NCBI RefSeq assembly: GCF_001050375.1
Contig: NZ_KQ130482.1
Location: forward strand, 512,954-576,953
Direction of reading: 5' to 3'
DNA: 64,000 nt
Origin: Catenovulum maritimum
GTDB lineage: Bacteria; Pseudomonadota; Gammaproteobacteria; Enterobacterales; Alteromonadaceae
Of this stretch, positions 18,150 through 28,153 are shown piece by piece. The translations under genes were made by a program, and so were the position numbers. How positions within the stretch are numbered: the first letter of the stretch is position 1; each line of letters starts with the position of its first letter. The notes beneath the pieces are model-generated. The model searched no databases and was not told the origin of the DNA. It saw only the letters and a program-made list of their open reading frames with translations.

Positions 18150-19169
18150 ATGCCGACGATCAAAGAGGTTGCTCAAGCTGCTGGCGTATCTGCTGCTATT
18201 ATCTCTCGTGTTATTAACAATAAACCTGGTGTGGGTGCAGATACGCGTGAAAAAGTTAAAAAAATTATTATCGATATGGGTTATTACCCAAACGCCAATG
18301 CGCAAGCAGTTAACGAAAAAGCTAAAAATGTAATTGGACTGATTATTCCTAACTTATTAAACCCATTTTTTGCTTCACTTGCGCACGGTATCGAAAAAGT
18401 GGCTAGCGAACACAAGGTACAATTAGTATTAAATTCATCTACATTCGATAAAAATAAAGAACTTGCCGCAATTGAAACCATGTTAGAACATAGGTACCAA
18501 TCCATTGTTCTGCACAGTGTGGCGTTAGATGACGAAAGCTTAATTAAACTCGCCGACAAAATACCGGGTTTAGTCCTATTACATAGGTATATAAAGCCTT
18601 TAGCGCACCGATGTGTTTGGTTAAACGATGAGATGGGCGGGCAATTGATGGCCCAGCATTTAGTTGATCAAGGCCATAAACAAATCGCTGTCATATCGAG
18701 TCATTGCTGTACAGCAAGTGTTAATAATCGTATAGCCAGTGCGCTAGCGGTGTTGGAATATAATCAGATTAACCCCATCAATAGCCTGATTGAAATCAAT
18801 GAGTCAACGATTGAGGGTGGGAGAGCTGCTGCTTGTAACTTACTTGCAAGTGGCCAAAAATTTACCGCTGTACTCTGTTTTAATGATGCTATGGCTTATG
18901 GTGCACAGGCGTTTATGCAAGAGCAAGGCATTACGATTCCCACAGAAATCTCCATCATAGGCTATAACAATTCTATGTTTTCGACGCTTAGTTCTCCGAA
19001 TTTAACCACGATTAACTGTCCAATTGAATCAATGGCGATCAGAGCAAGTGAACTATCTTTAGCTTTGATTAAAATAGCTGAACGAGAAAATCAAGAGGTA
19101 TTCAAACCTCAGCTAAATGAATTCTTTCCTGAACTCATTATACGCGATACGGTAACTAAGCTGATGTGA
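18150..19169 (+). CDS. LacI/GalR-family repressor 2
   Basis: A 339-residue paralogue of the preceding gene: IKEVAQAAGVSAAIISRVIN at 4-23, FYPNANAQAV-type hinge, GLIIPNLLNPFFASL and CFNDAMAYGAQ in the effector domain. It starts 16 bp after repressor 1 with an AGAGG ribosome site, so the two are one operon. The recognition helix (SAAIISRV rather than SPATVSRV) differs, so the two repressors may bind different operators or form a heteromeric pair. Confidence 0.92.
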   Translation: MPTIKEVAQAAGVSAAIISRVINNKPGVGADTREKVKKIIIDMGYYPNANAQAVNEKAKNVIGLIIPNLLNPFFASLAHGIEKVASEHKVQLVLNSSTFDKNKELAAIETMLEHRYQSIVLHSVALDDESLIKLADKIPGLVLLHRYIKPLAHRCVWLNDEMGGQLMAQHLVDQGHKQIAVISSHCCTASVNNRIASALAVLEYNQINPINSLIEINESTIEGGRAAACNLLASGQKFTAVLCFNDAMAYGAQAFMQEQGITIPTEISIIGYNNSMFSTLSSPNLTTINCPIESMAIRASELSLALIKIAERENQEVFKPQLNEFFPELIIRDTVTKLM

Positions 19170-19178
19170 TGGGGTATT

Positions 19179-19216
19179 GCTAATCAGACATAAATTTGGA
19201 TCCCTGATTAGCCTTC
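19179..19216 (+). terminator. Probable terminator after the LacI pair
   Basis: Nine-base stem GCTAATCAG (19179-19187) with CTGATTAGC (19204-19212), 16-base loop, followed by a T-rich but interrupted tail. Confidence 0.5.
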
Positions 19217-19841
19217 TATATCTTACTCTTGCTTGCTTCTATTCTTGTCTGGCTGTTGTCGCGTTAATTCCCCAAAATAATATAAATTAAGCACTGAATG
19301 CATGGCTTAAGCTGAATCAATAAAAGCCAAAATAGATTCGTATAATCCCTGGATAAATGCCTCTTTAACCTTAGAAACGCTCTTTTAGAGCTAAATCAAT
19401 ATAACGTTTCTCCTTGTAGATTTGCCTGCCTGTATCAGCTATTTCAGATTGGACAGTTCATCATACGAGCTTTAATTTTTTAAAAAAATAAGTGAAATTA
19501 ATTAAAATAAGTGTAAACCGATTTCATTTTGTATATTTAACTGTTAACAATAACTGTGGGTTTATATTTTTTTTTAAAAAAACCAAAAAATTAAGTTGTT
19601 GATATTATGTATTTTATTGGTGAAATGTTTAGTTTGATGTAAAAGGTTGATTAATTGTAAATAAATTTTACTTGATCAGTTTACTGTTTTCATTGATTAT
19701 GTTGACAATTAACCAAATGGACTGGTTGTGATCCGCATAACAGCGGTGCTGTAAGAAATATGTGAATTATCCATTAGTCGTTAAGTTGATTGGCAACATT
19801 TCTTACATATCAATAAACAAAAAATATATAGGTTCAATGAC
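19217..19841 (+). promoter_or_regulatory. Upstream region of the GH86 gene with candidate operators
   Basis: A long AT-rich leader. Items seen: AACCA (19711-19715) and TGGTT (19723-19727) as a 7-base-spaced inverted repeat, inside ATTAACCAAATGG; ACTGTTAACAATAACTG near 19540-19556, which resembles the element before repressor 1; and GTAAACCGATTTCAT near 19512-19526, which resembles a LacI-type operator. Start codon context is AGG nine bases before ATG. No gene was found here. Confidence 0.4.
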
Positions 19842-22800
19842 ATGAAAAAAAATGGAGTGAAAAACATAAACCGGATCGCCATCCTGGCGAGCTTAGGGTT
19901 TGTGACCGCAAGTGCGATATCCGCCCCAGTTAAAGTTGATATTAACTTAGACACCAAGCATGAAGTTAAAGGTGTATCGGACTTTAATCGAAAAAAACAT
20001 ATCACTGTTCACTCAGCCTTGACCGAGACAGATTGGCAGGGTGAAGCTGAGACCATGAATTACTTAATGAACGAACTTGATGTTTATTTTGGTCGTGATA
20101 ACGGTATGGCATCTTGGATATTTAAAGCAACTGCACAAGATCCAGAAAACCCAGGAAAACCGCACATTGCCGATTTAACGAACTTTGGTCAATGGCACAA
20201 AGAAAACATGTACGATAATTTACCGGAATCGGTTCGTGCATATGAAGCGCGTAGTGACGAAATGATTATGGGTATCACGCCGCATGGCCCTTTCCCAACA
20301 CAATCGTATTGGCCAAAAGATTTAGCGGGTAAAGATGATGATGCAGGTCAATATGTTTTAAGACGAATTGATCATGGCGCAGAGTGGGTTGGTGAATATA
20401 TCGATCAATTCTTCCGTAAAGACGGCGAAACAAGCGGTGTGTTAATGCCAAAATATTGGGAAGTGATTAACGAACCCGATATGGATATTAACGTAGGCCG
20501 AACTTTTGTGATGTCGAGTTTTGAGCAACTCTTTGAATACCACAATTTAGTCGCTCAAGAAATTAAAGCAAAACTACCGGAAGGCCAACGCCCACTCGTC
20601 GGCGGCATGACATGGGGTTTACACGATTTAGAAAAGCCTGATTTGTCTGAGCGATTCCCAACACAAGAAAGAGCAGTTCGTAATCGATACTCCTATGAAC
20701 CAGGAGAACTAGAAGACTTTTTACAAAACGTAACCAGTTCAGAATACTGGGCAACGCAAGATGATGCCTATTTCCAGTGGGATGCGATCTGGAAAGGATT
20801 TATGGATGCTTCTGGTGAAAACATGGATTTTTACTCACTGCATTTGTATGACTGGGCGCACTTAGGTGACAACCCACGTCAAGGTAGTACATTCCGTCGC
20901 GGTATGAAAACCGAAGCGATTTTAGATATGGTTGAATGGTATGACGCACAAGTTAATGGTGCTGACAATCTTAAACCTTGGGTGATTTCAGAATATGGCG
21001 CGATTGCATCTAAACATGGCAAACTAGAATTTTTAGCTAACGATTATCGCTATTCAGATTGGTTACACTTAAGAACGTTTAACCAAATGTTTATGCAAAT
21101 ATTAAGACGTCCAGCTCAAGTCGTAAAATCAATGCCATTTGCACCAATTAAAGGTAAATGGGGACTGTTGACGGGGCCTGATGGCGAAGCTATCCGCTAT
21201 GAAGCGGCATTAATGCATACTGACGAAGCATTATCTGAAGATTATGATGACGCCGAGTGGTATGTAACGGATAAAATTCAATGGTATGAATTATGGTCTG
21301 ACGTAAAAGGTACGCGTGTTGATACGCATTCGAGCGATCCAGATGTGCAAGTAGACGCTTATGTAGACGGTAATCACACCTATCTGATTCTAAATAACTT
21401 GGAATGGTACGATATTCCAGTTGATTTAGCATTTATGGGCGCCAATGGTAACACAGTTAAAAGTGTTAAAATTAAGCACTCATACTTAGCCGAAGGCTTA
21501 AGCCCGACTAACTTAGGTCGTCCAATTTTAGCGCAGGCGACACTGACTCATTTACCAGAATCTGTGACGTTAGAGCCAGGCTCGACCATCATCTTAGATG
21601 TTGAATATAATGACGATGTCTCAATCACTTCAACCATGCAAGAGAAAAAATACTATGGTGAGAGTTTATCCGGTGCTGGTAAAGGCTTAGCCGCAAAAGG
21701 CCAAGTACACAGAATTACGGGTAATACCATGACAGGTAATATTAATGGGGTTGTTGTGCCGACTAATGGTGAAGCCACATTAAGAATTGCAGCTGAATTT
21801 TATCCTTTCCATGCAGCCAAACCTAACAATAATACCTTTACAATTAACGGTCATACCTTAGCAGTACCAACTCAAGTTAACCCAAATGCGAGTGGTGTTA
21901 TGACAGAGCACTACGATTATATGGGACCAGAAGTGGATGAGGGCAGTGTTTCATTAAACTTAATTGAAATTCCGGTACCGTTAGACTACTTACAAGAAAA
22001 CAATGTGATCACAGCGTCGGTTGCCTCTGCTCGTACATTTACGGCGATTAGTTTATCGACTTGGGAAACAGAGCAAGCGATCCCAAGAAGCCAAGTTCAA
22101 GCATGTGACCCTTGTATTACGGCAAGTGATTTAACTATCTCTGGTGAAAGTGAAGTTTTATATAAAAATACCATTGCATTAACGGCGACAGTTTTACCTG
22201 CCAACACCAGCAATAAATCCGTACATTGGACAAGCTCAAATGTCTTAGTTGCAGCTGTTGACCAAAATGGTTTAGTTACCGGTACAGGACCGGGCACAGC
22301 GACGATTACAGCAAGTACAGAAGAAGGCGTGTTAATCACAGACCATGTTGTTAACGTAACAACGGTACAGCCAACCCATGTTGAACTTGACATTAGTAGT
22401 GCAACCTTAGCGTTAAACGAAACACTGGCGTTAAGTGTTCAAATTGAACCGTTAAACGCGACGATTAAAAAAGTAATTTGGTCATCATCAAATGAAGCGG
22501 TTGCAACCGTAGATAGTAAAGGGGTTGTGACTGCAGTGGGTGCGGGCTTAGCAGACATTACCGTTAAGACAGTAGATGGTGATGTCAGCGATGTTGCTAG
22601 CATAGAAGTAACGACTATTGCTGTTTCTTCGATTGAAATGACCTCAAACGCGGTAATTGTTTTACCAGGCAGCTACCAAGCACAAGCTAACCTTATCCCT
22701 GCGAATGCAACGGATAGCAAAATTACCTGGAAAACAGACAACTACACAATTGCCACAGTGGATGTGAATGGTTTAATTACGGGTGCATCTCCAGGTGCGA

Positions 22801-25352
22801 CGACTATCACAGCGACGACAAACGATGGTGGTTTTCAAGCCAGTATTATCGTTAACGTGATGGAATCTGAATCGGTTCCAACATCAGGTTTTGTTATTGA
22901 AGCTGAGACATTAACTGACACAGGCGGCGCATTTGCTGGTTTCGATAGCAGTGCGGTTGGTATCAACAATAACCAAACGGGTGATTGGGCTGAATATCAA
23001 GTGAATTTCGCGCAAGCGGGTGTTTATCGCTTAGTATTAGATGCAGGTACACCAACTGCCGCAGTCAATGGTGCTGAAGTCTTTGTAAACGGTGAATCAG
23101 CAGGCAGTGGCGACGTTGCCACGACAGGCGATTGGGACCTAATGCAAAGTAACGTGATTAGTAATAACTTAGTGATTGCGACAGCGGGTACGCATACGAT
23201 TCGAATTGAAAGTATTGGTGCAGATGCTAAATGGCAGTGGAATGCAGATAAAATGACTTTCATTTTAATTAGCACTTTATCACCAGATCTTGCACCAAGT
23301 ATTGAACAGCCGGCAGAGCCAGAAGTGCCTGAAGGACCAGCAACGGGTTCATTAGCGTTAGATGATAATAGTAAATATTTAACGACGGAATATGTAGTTG
23401 GTGAAAGTCTAACCGTAACTGCTAACTATGATGCGGGTGTTAATCAAACGGTTAGTTCAGGACAAGGTGGTGTTAAGTTTTTCTTACGAGAAATGACGTC
23501 AACTTGGGGCTTGGTAAATGATGTATTAGCTTATGACGCAAGCGCAATCGGTGAAGTATCAGGCACAGCAACAGCTACACTGTCGCTGGTTGATTTAACT
23601 CCGTCAGCAGATTTACCAGCAGGTAATTTTTACTTCTTATTTGCGGCATTCGATTCAACGGATGGCGAAACTTATAAAATTGCCGGTGTTAGCCCAATTA
23701 AGGTTGTTACCGAATTAACACCAGAAGAGCCAACAGATCCAGAAGAACCGACAGAGCCAGAAGTCCCATCAGAGCCGTCAATAAGTTTAGATAACGTTAG
23801 TAAACATTTAAACACAGTGTATGGCAAAGGGAGTTCAATGGACCTAAGCATTGGATTTAATGCGGGTACAGGAAATACGGTAGTAGAAAGTTCATTTGGT
23901 GGCGTGACGAGTGGTTTAATCGTTATCTTACAAGAGTTACGTGCGGATGGTTCGCAAGTTAAACGTGTCGTTTCAGGTGAATCCAGTGTGATAAATCAGC
24001 AAAATGGCATGGTTAATCTGAGTATGCCTTTAGTGCATCCGACTCAAGGTGCGTTACCAACCTCAGCCGAATTAAACGAAGGCCATTATTATAACTTAAC
24101 GGCTCGTTTTAAATCATCAGATGGCAGTACGCAAATCTTAGCCAGTGTTTCTCCAATTATGATTGGTGAAACGACGATTGAGCCAGAAGAGCCTGAGCAA
24201 CCGACTGAGCCAGAAGAGCCAGCTACACCAGAAGAACCTGTTGATTCTAATGATCTAGTTGATGGCGCTTCATTTACTATTCAAGCTGAAGCATTTGATG
24301 AAACAGGTGGCCGAGTTGCTGGTGTAACAGTGGGTGAAAGAGGTACACCTACAGACCGTCGTACTGTTACCGACAGTAATCAAAATGGTGATTGGGTAGA
24401 TTATTACATCGACTTTCCAACAAGTGGTTTCTACCGTATAGAAATGGTCGCTTCAAGTTCGAATGCTAATTCACAAGCTGCGTTATATATTGATGCTGAA
24501 CGTATAAAAGAAGTTCCAGTATTCACTGGTAACCAGGGCGTATTTGACAGTTTTGAATTAACTGATGCGACTTATATCACTGCTGGTACTCACACCGTTA
24601 GAATTGAAGCAACAACGGCTGGCGGTAATGGTTGGATGTGGTTTGGTGATACAGTGACATTTACTGAGTTAGTGGAAGAGCAAGCTGAAATAACGGTTGA
24701 ACCTTCAATTAGTCTTGATGATGCAAGTTTGTATACATCAACTAATTACATTGTTGGTGGTCAATTAAATGTAACAACTTACTTTGAAGCGGGTTCAGAT
24801 AATTTAGTCACAGATCAATTCTCAGGTATGCAATATCAACTTGTTGAAATGACTTCAGGTAACCAGATCGTTAATGAAGTAACTGTCACTGATACTAGCA
24901 TTATTGAAATGCAAAATGGTATTTCGACAGCGAGTATCTCATTAACTGGTTTAACTGCATCAGACAAACTGGCTGCTGGTAACTATTACGTACTGACTGC
25001 ACGCTTTGGTACGACAGCTAATGGTGTACAAAGTCTACAAACAAATTCGCCAATAACGATTGAAGGTGATTTCGATTTAGATGGAATTGCCGACTCATCA
25101 GACCCTGATGACGACAACGATGGTGTTGATGACGCGATTGACGACTTTCCAAATGATCCTGTTTACGGCGTATTAGGTGATTTCGATGGTGATAATGACG
25201 TTGACCGTAAAGATATTGCTTATTTTGTTCGTGCTATGCGTAACCCTGAAATGCACAGACCAGAATTTGACTTTAATGGTGACGGCAGAGTTCACAGAAG
25301 TGATGTCAGTAAATTAAGAAGCTTATGTACACGTAGTCGTTGTGCTGAATAA
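19842..25352 (+). CDS. Giant secreted GH86 beta-agarase/porphyranase with Big_2, CBM6 and dockerin domains
   Basis: An 1836-residue secreted enzyme, much longer than a bare GH86 (about 600-800). Signal peptide about 1-27. The catalytic TIM barrel and accessory sheets span about 30-600 and carry YWEVINEPD (candidate acid/base Glu) and PWVISEYGAI (candidate nucleophile Glu). Three Big_2 domains span about 765-1010. CBM6 modules lie at about 1015-1143 and 1475-1610. An unnamed 120-residue domain occurs three times (about 1168-1290, 1312-1442, 1621-1740), joined by Pro/Glu linkers. Residues about 1780-1830 form a type-I-like dockerin with two canonical calcium loops, DFDGDNDVDRKD and DFNGDGRVHRSD. 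It is followed after 18 bp by the cohesin-like PEP-CTERM gene. Agar or porphyran cleavage is inferred from family resemblance. Confidence 0.85.
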   Translation: MKKNGVKNINRIAILASLGFVTASAISAPVKVDINLDTKHEVKGVSDFNRKKHITVHSALTETDWQGEAETMNYLMNELDVYFGRDNGMASWIFKATAQDPENPGKPHIADLTNFGQWHKENMYDNLPESVRAYEARSDEMIMGITPHGPFPTQSYWPKDLAGKDDDAGQYVLRRIDHGAEWVGEYIDQFFRKDGETSGVLMPKYWEVINEPDMDINVGRTFVMSSFEQLFEYHNLVAQEIKAKLPEGQRPLVGGMTWGLHDLEKPDLSERFPTQERAVRNRYSYEPGELEDFLQNVTSSEYWATQDDAYFQWDAIWKGFMDASGENMDFYSLHLYDWAHLGDNPRQGSTFRRGMKTEAILDMVEWYDAQVNGADNLKPWVISEYGAIASKHGKLEFLANDYRYSDWLHLRTFNQMFMQILRRPAQVVKSMPFAPIKGKWGLLTGPDGEAIRYEAALMHTDEALSEDYDDAEWYVTDKIQWYELWSDVKGTRVDTHSSDPDVQVDAYVDGNHTYLILNNLEWYDIPVDLAFMGANGNTVKSVKIKHSYLAEGLSPTNLGRPILAQATLTHLPESVTLEPGSTIILDVEYNDDVSITSTMQEKKYYGESLSGAGKGLAAKGQVHRITGNTMTGNINGVVVPTNGEATLRIAAEFYPFHAAKPNNNTFTINGHTLAVPTQVNPNASGVMTEHYDYMGPEVDEGSVSLNLIEIPVPLDYLQENNVITASVASARTFTAISLSTWETEQAIPRSQVQACDPCITASDLTISGESEVLYKNTIALTATVLPANTSNKSVHWTSSNVLVAAVDQNGLVTGTGPGTATITASTEEGVLITDHVVNVTTVQPTHVELDISSATLALNETLALSVQIEPLNATIKKVIWSSSNEAVATVDSKGVVTAVGAGLADITVKTVDGDVSDVASIEVTTIAVSSIEMTSNAVIVLPGSYQAQANLIPANATDSKITWKTDNYTIATVDVNGLITGASPGATTITATTNDGGFQASIIVNVMESESVPTSGFVIEAETLTDTGGAFAGFDSSAVGINNNQTGDWAEYQVNFAQAGVYRLVLDAGTPTAAVNGAEVFVNGESAGSGDVATTGDWDLMQSNVISNNLVIATAGTHTIRIESIGADAKWQWNADKMTFILISTLSPDLAPSIEQPAEPEVPEGPATGSLALDDNSKYLTTEYVVGESLTVTANYDAGVNQTVSSGQGGVKFFLREMTSTWGLVNDVLAYDASAIGEVSGTATATLSLVDLTPSADLPAGNFYFLFAAFDSTDGETYKIAGVSPIKVVTELTPEEPTDPEEPTEPEVPSEPSISLDNVSKHLNTVYGKGSSMDLSIGFNAGTGNTVVESSFGGVTSGLIVILQELRADGSQVKRVVSGESSVINQQNGMVNLSMPLVHPTQGALPTSAELNEGHYYNLTARFKSSDGSTQILASVSPIMIGETTIEPEEPEQPTEPEEPATPEEPVDSNDLVDGASFTIQAEAFDETGGRVAGVTVGERGTPTDRRTVTDSNQNGDWVDYYIDFPTSGFYRIEMVASSSNANSQAALYIDAERIKEVPVFTGNQGVFDSFELTDATYITAGTHTVRIEATTAGGNGWMWFGDTVTFTELVEEQAEITVEPSISLDDASLYTSTNYIVGGQLNVTTYFEAGSDNLVTDQFSGMQYQLVEMTSGNQIVNEVTVTDTSIIEMQNGISTASISLTGLTASDKLAAGNYYVLTARFGTTANGVQSLQTNSPITIEGDFDLDGIADSSDPDDDNDGVDDAIDDFPNDPVYGVLGDFDGDNDVDRKDIAYFVRAMRNPEMHRPEFDFNGDGRVHRSDVSKLRSLCTRSRCAE

Positions 25353-25370
25353 TAGATTAGGAATAGTAAA

Positions 25371-25940
25371 ATGAAAAAATTATATATGTTGTCAATGTTA
25401 AGCCTGTTTAGTTTCCAAAGTAACGCAGGGTTAATGCTAGATTCCGATGCCAGTACTTACGAGATTGGTGACACCATTAATATTAATTTAAGTTATGATG
25501 CTGGTGTACCTTTGGGTGGCTTGCTAGATATGAACTTTGATGCCTTAACTTATTTTACCTTCTCAGAAGATACAGCAAGTTTTGATATTGAGTCACTTCC
25601 TGCACAATACGCAAATGCTGACCCATTTGCCTTTACTGACTATGATGCGATTTTTGATGAGTGGACTTATAGTTTAAGTACTTATGGCTTAGAAGCCCCT
25701 TTTGCTGCGACAGACACTGTTCTTGATTTAGGCACATTAAGTTTTATTGCTAATGATCTTGGCAGTTTTAGTTTTAATGTTTCTGAGTTCGGTTTATATG
25801 ACTGGTATGGCTTTGAGGAGACAGAGTTTAGCCTTAGTCATTCAGTTAACATTGTCGCAAGTGAAGTGCCTGAGCCATCAACGCTCGCTATATTTGGTCT
25901 TGCTTTAGCAGGCTTAGCTAGGTCTCGCCAAAAAGCTTAA
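25371..25940 (+). CDS. Cohesin-like PEP-CTERM surface protein
   Basis: A 189-residue protein with a signal peptide (to about residue 19, SNAG). Residues about 22-160 have the look of a cohesin-type beta sandwich: SDASTYEIGDTININLSYD, then a strand-rich middle, and LGTLSFIANDLGSFSFNV near the end. The C-terminus is a textbook PEP-CTERM sorting tail: VPEPST, a hydrophobic helix, and the basic end RSRQK. Exosortase/archaeosortase-type enzymes process such tails for surface or exopolysaccharide anchoring, but no exosortase is in this window. It begins 18 bp after the dockerin-ending agarase gene, so the two are one operon and may bind each other. The cohesin assignment is by pattern, not by search. 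Confidence 0.65.
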   Translation: MKKLYMLSMLSLFSFQSNAGLMLDSDASTYEIGDTININLSYDAGVPLGGLLDMNFDALTYFTFSEDTASFDIESLPAQYANADPFAFTDYDAIFDEWTYSLSTYGLEAPFAATDTVLDLGTLSFIANDLGSFSFNVSEFGLYDWYGFEETEFSLSHSVNIVASEVPEPSTLAIFGLALAGLARSRQKA

Positions 25941-26040
25941 GCGACTTTTATTATGTGATGACAAATGAGCTAAAAATCGATATGAGCCTGAAATAAAGTT
26001 CAATTCGATTTGCTAAATCACTTTTTTGACTAAAAAATAA

Positions 26041-26073
26041 AAATCCGATGGATATTATTCATCGGATTTTTTT
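26041..26073. terminator. Bidirectional terminator between the GH86 operon and the amylase
   Basis: Ten-base stem AAATCCGATG (26041-26050) with CATCGGATTT (26060-26069), flanked by an A-rich tract on the left and seven T residues on the right, so it can stop transcription from both convergent units. Confidence 0.85.
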
Positions 26074-26164
26074 ATAGCAAGTTACCAGTCTAAATTCTAC
26101 TGGGTAATCTGTCTGTAATTTAATATTAACTCATATCTTTGCTAACCCGTAAAAATATGAATAG

Positions 26165-28153
26165 CTAAAAACCACCTTGCGCTTCATTTAAATCACAATT
26201 GCCTGTGTTAAAACTATTGTTTGGATCTTGCTCCCACTGACGGACAGTAAATGGCGAATCTTCTTGGCGAACAATACATTTCCATGAAACTTGAGTGTTT
26301 TTCGGTAAACTAATTACCCCTCGCCAATTAGGGTAGTTAGTTGAATTCAACTTAACTGCATCGGTTGTATTCCAGCTACCGATTTGGCTGATACTGCCTA
26401 CAACATAAACACTGTCACCAATGTTGGTATTACCGCTTTGACAACTGAATTCAACAGGGCATGTGCCACCAGATACGACTTCTTCTTTCACAGACAAGCC
26501 TTCACAGTTAGCAACGTCTGGATCAAAAGTAATGGTATAAGTTGTATTTGCATTCACAGTGAAATCTGCAGTTGGACAGTTGTTGTCCCAGCTAGTGTTT
26601 GAATCACGAACTTTAAAGCGAGGCCCACCATTCGCATCTCCTGCATCGAAAGATTTAGTGATCTTATAGACGCTTCCTTCTTGAGTCATTTCATCTGCAC
26701 CCCAGTTATTAGCAGTGCCGCTAAAATACCAAGTCGATGGAGGTGGAGGAGTACCGCCGCCTAACCACATACGAGCTGAGCGTGCAGGAATAGTGATACT
26801 TTGACTTGAGCCATTAATAGTTAAATTACTACCAGAAATTTGGTCTGTATAGCTACCAATATTTAACCCTGTTGTGCTAATAGAGTGGCTTACTGCATTG
26901 CCACATTTATTGATACCCACTAAGCCTGCATTACCGCGGCGGAAGTAAATGGCGCATGCATCAGACGACAAAATTTCCATTGTTGTGCCTTGCACTGTGT
27001 TGTGGAAATTAACCATGCTAGTTAAGTCGTTATTTTTGTATGCATCTACCCAGCGAGCATTAAATTTGGTGGTTTCGTTATTATCTGTATAAACCAATGG
27101 AACCCCGCCATCACGCCCCAGAATGTAAGCATAGGCTAACTTTTCATCAGTTTCGGAGAACAAAAAACCATTGAATCCATCATTTTGTGGCATGTCGTGT
27201 GTAATAACAAAAGTTACAGCTCTGTCGTTTGGTAATGTATTGGGTTGAGATAAAGCGTTAAAGCTGCCGCCCGGATCTAACGCGTGGTCAATTTCATTGA
27301 ATAAACGGAAATCGTATGCTCCCATGCGCACATCTGTATTATCTAAATAGGGTTGTAAATAAGTGCTGTCGTCTGCGTTACTGTGCGAAATAATTTCAGA
27401 GAATACATGGATTCCATCTAATACATCTGAATTAAATACCCAGTTTAAATGTTCCCATTTCATATGTTTAACTGCATCAATACGGAAGCCATCAACTCCC
27501 AAAGCTTTTAATGCTTCTAAGTAAGCAATTTGATTGGTGCGTATCCAATCGCCAGTACCATCAGTTGCTTCTCCGCGTAAATCGGGTAGGCCAACATCGG
27601 GTGCAGCGCCGCATAATCGATTCCAAGTTGAATCCCACCAGTTTCCCCAATCTGAAATGCAATTTGCATTGGCACCATCGTGAAAATCACCCGGCCCAAA
27701 CAAGCCGCTGGATAAATCGCCGTATAACTTATTAGCGTTATACTCTGAGGTGTTTACATTAAATCCTGGGTATTCCTCTTGTCCTTTAGCCATACCCATA
27801 TTGGCCATATGGTTAAAAATCACATCAACATATAAGTTAACGCCTCGCGCTTCTAATGCGTTGCTCATGTCTATAAAATCTTGCTTATTACCTAATGGGC
27901 CTAATAAAATTCGATAGTCTAGTGGCTGGTAACGTGCCCACCAAGCACTATTCGGGTTGGATAAATAGGGAGGCGATACTAAAACTGATTTATAACCCAA
28001 GCTAGCAATTTCATCTGCTCGCTCAGTAACAGAGTCGTACTGCCAGTTAAAGGCATGTAGCATTACATCAGCTTGCGCTGTGTTTGAATAAGTAGTTGAT
28101 AAAACGGCTGCGGCAAGTGCCCCCTTAGTCGCAAGTTTAATTTTTTTGTTCAT
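26165..28153 (-). CDS. Secreted alpha-amylase (GH13) with two starch-binding domains
   Basis: A 662-residue secreted amylase, signal peptide about 1-28. The four GH13 motifs are visible: DVIFNH (110-115), GFRIDAVKH (222-230, nucleophile D226), FSEIIS (acid E253) and FVITHD (315-320). A C-terminal beta domain follows, then a starch-binding module at about 475-560 (WYFSGTANNWG, FKVRDSNTSWD). A CBM20 follows at about 565-655 (VYVVGSISQIGSWN, WRGVISLP, WKCIVRQ). Starch or glycogen is cut at internal alpha-1,4 bonds. It converges on the GH86 operon and shares its upstream region with the GH96 gene, so it may belong to the same LacI regulon. Confidence 0.93.
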   Translation of the reverse strand: MNKKIKLATKGALAAAVLSTTYSNTAQADVMLHAFNWQYDSVTERADEIASLGYKSVLVSPPYLSNPNSAWWARYQPLDYRILLGPLGNKQDFIDMSNALEARGVNLYVDVIFNHMANMGMAKGQEEYPGFNVNTSEYNANKLYGDLSSGLFGPGDFHDGANANCISDWGNWWDSTWNRLCGAAPDVGLPDLRGEATDGTGDWIRTNQIAYLEALKALGVDGFRIDAVKHMKWEHLNWVFNSDVLDGIHVFSEIISHSNADDSTYLQPYLDNTDVRMGAYDFRLFNEIDHALDPGGSFNALSQPNTLPNDRAVTFVITHDMPQNDGFNGFLFSETDEKLAYAYILGRDGGVPLVYTDNNETTKFNARWVDAYKNNDLTSMVNFHNTVQGTTMEILSSDACAIYFRRGNAGLVGINKCGNAVSHSISTTGLNIGSYTDQISGSNLTINGSSQSITIPARSARMWLGGGTPPPPSTWYFSGTANNWGADEMTQEGSVYKITKSFDAGDANGGPRFKVRDSNTSWDNNCPTADFTVNANTTYTITFDPDVANCEGLSVKEEVVSGGTCPVEFSCQSGNTNIGDSVYVVGSISQIGSWNTTDAVKLNSTNYPNWRGVISLPKNTQVSWKCIVRQEDSPFTVRQWEQDPNNSFNTGNCDLNEAQGGF

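Noticed and set aside
23730-23780. GAAGAGCCAACAGATCC-like repeats in the GH86 gene
   Set aside because: They encode Pro/Glu linkers between domains and need no further explanation.
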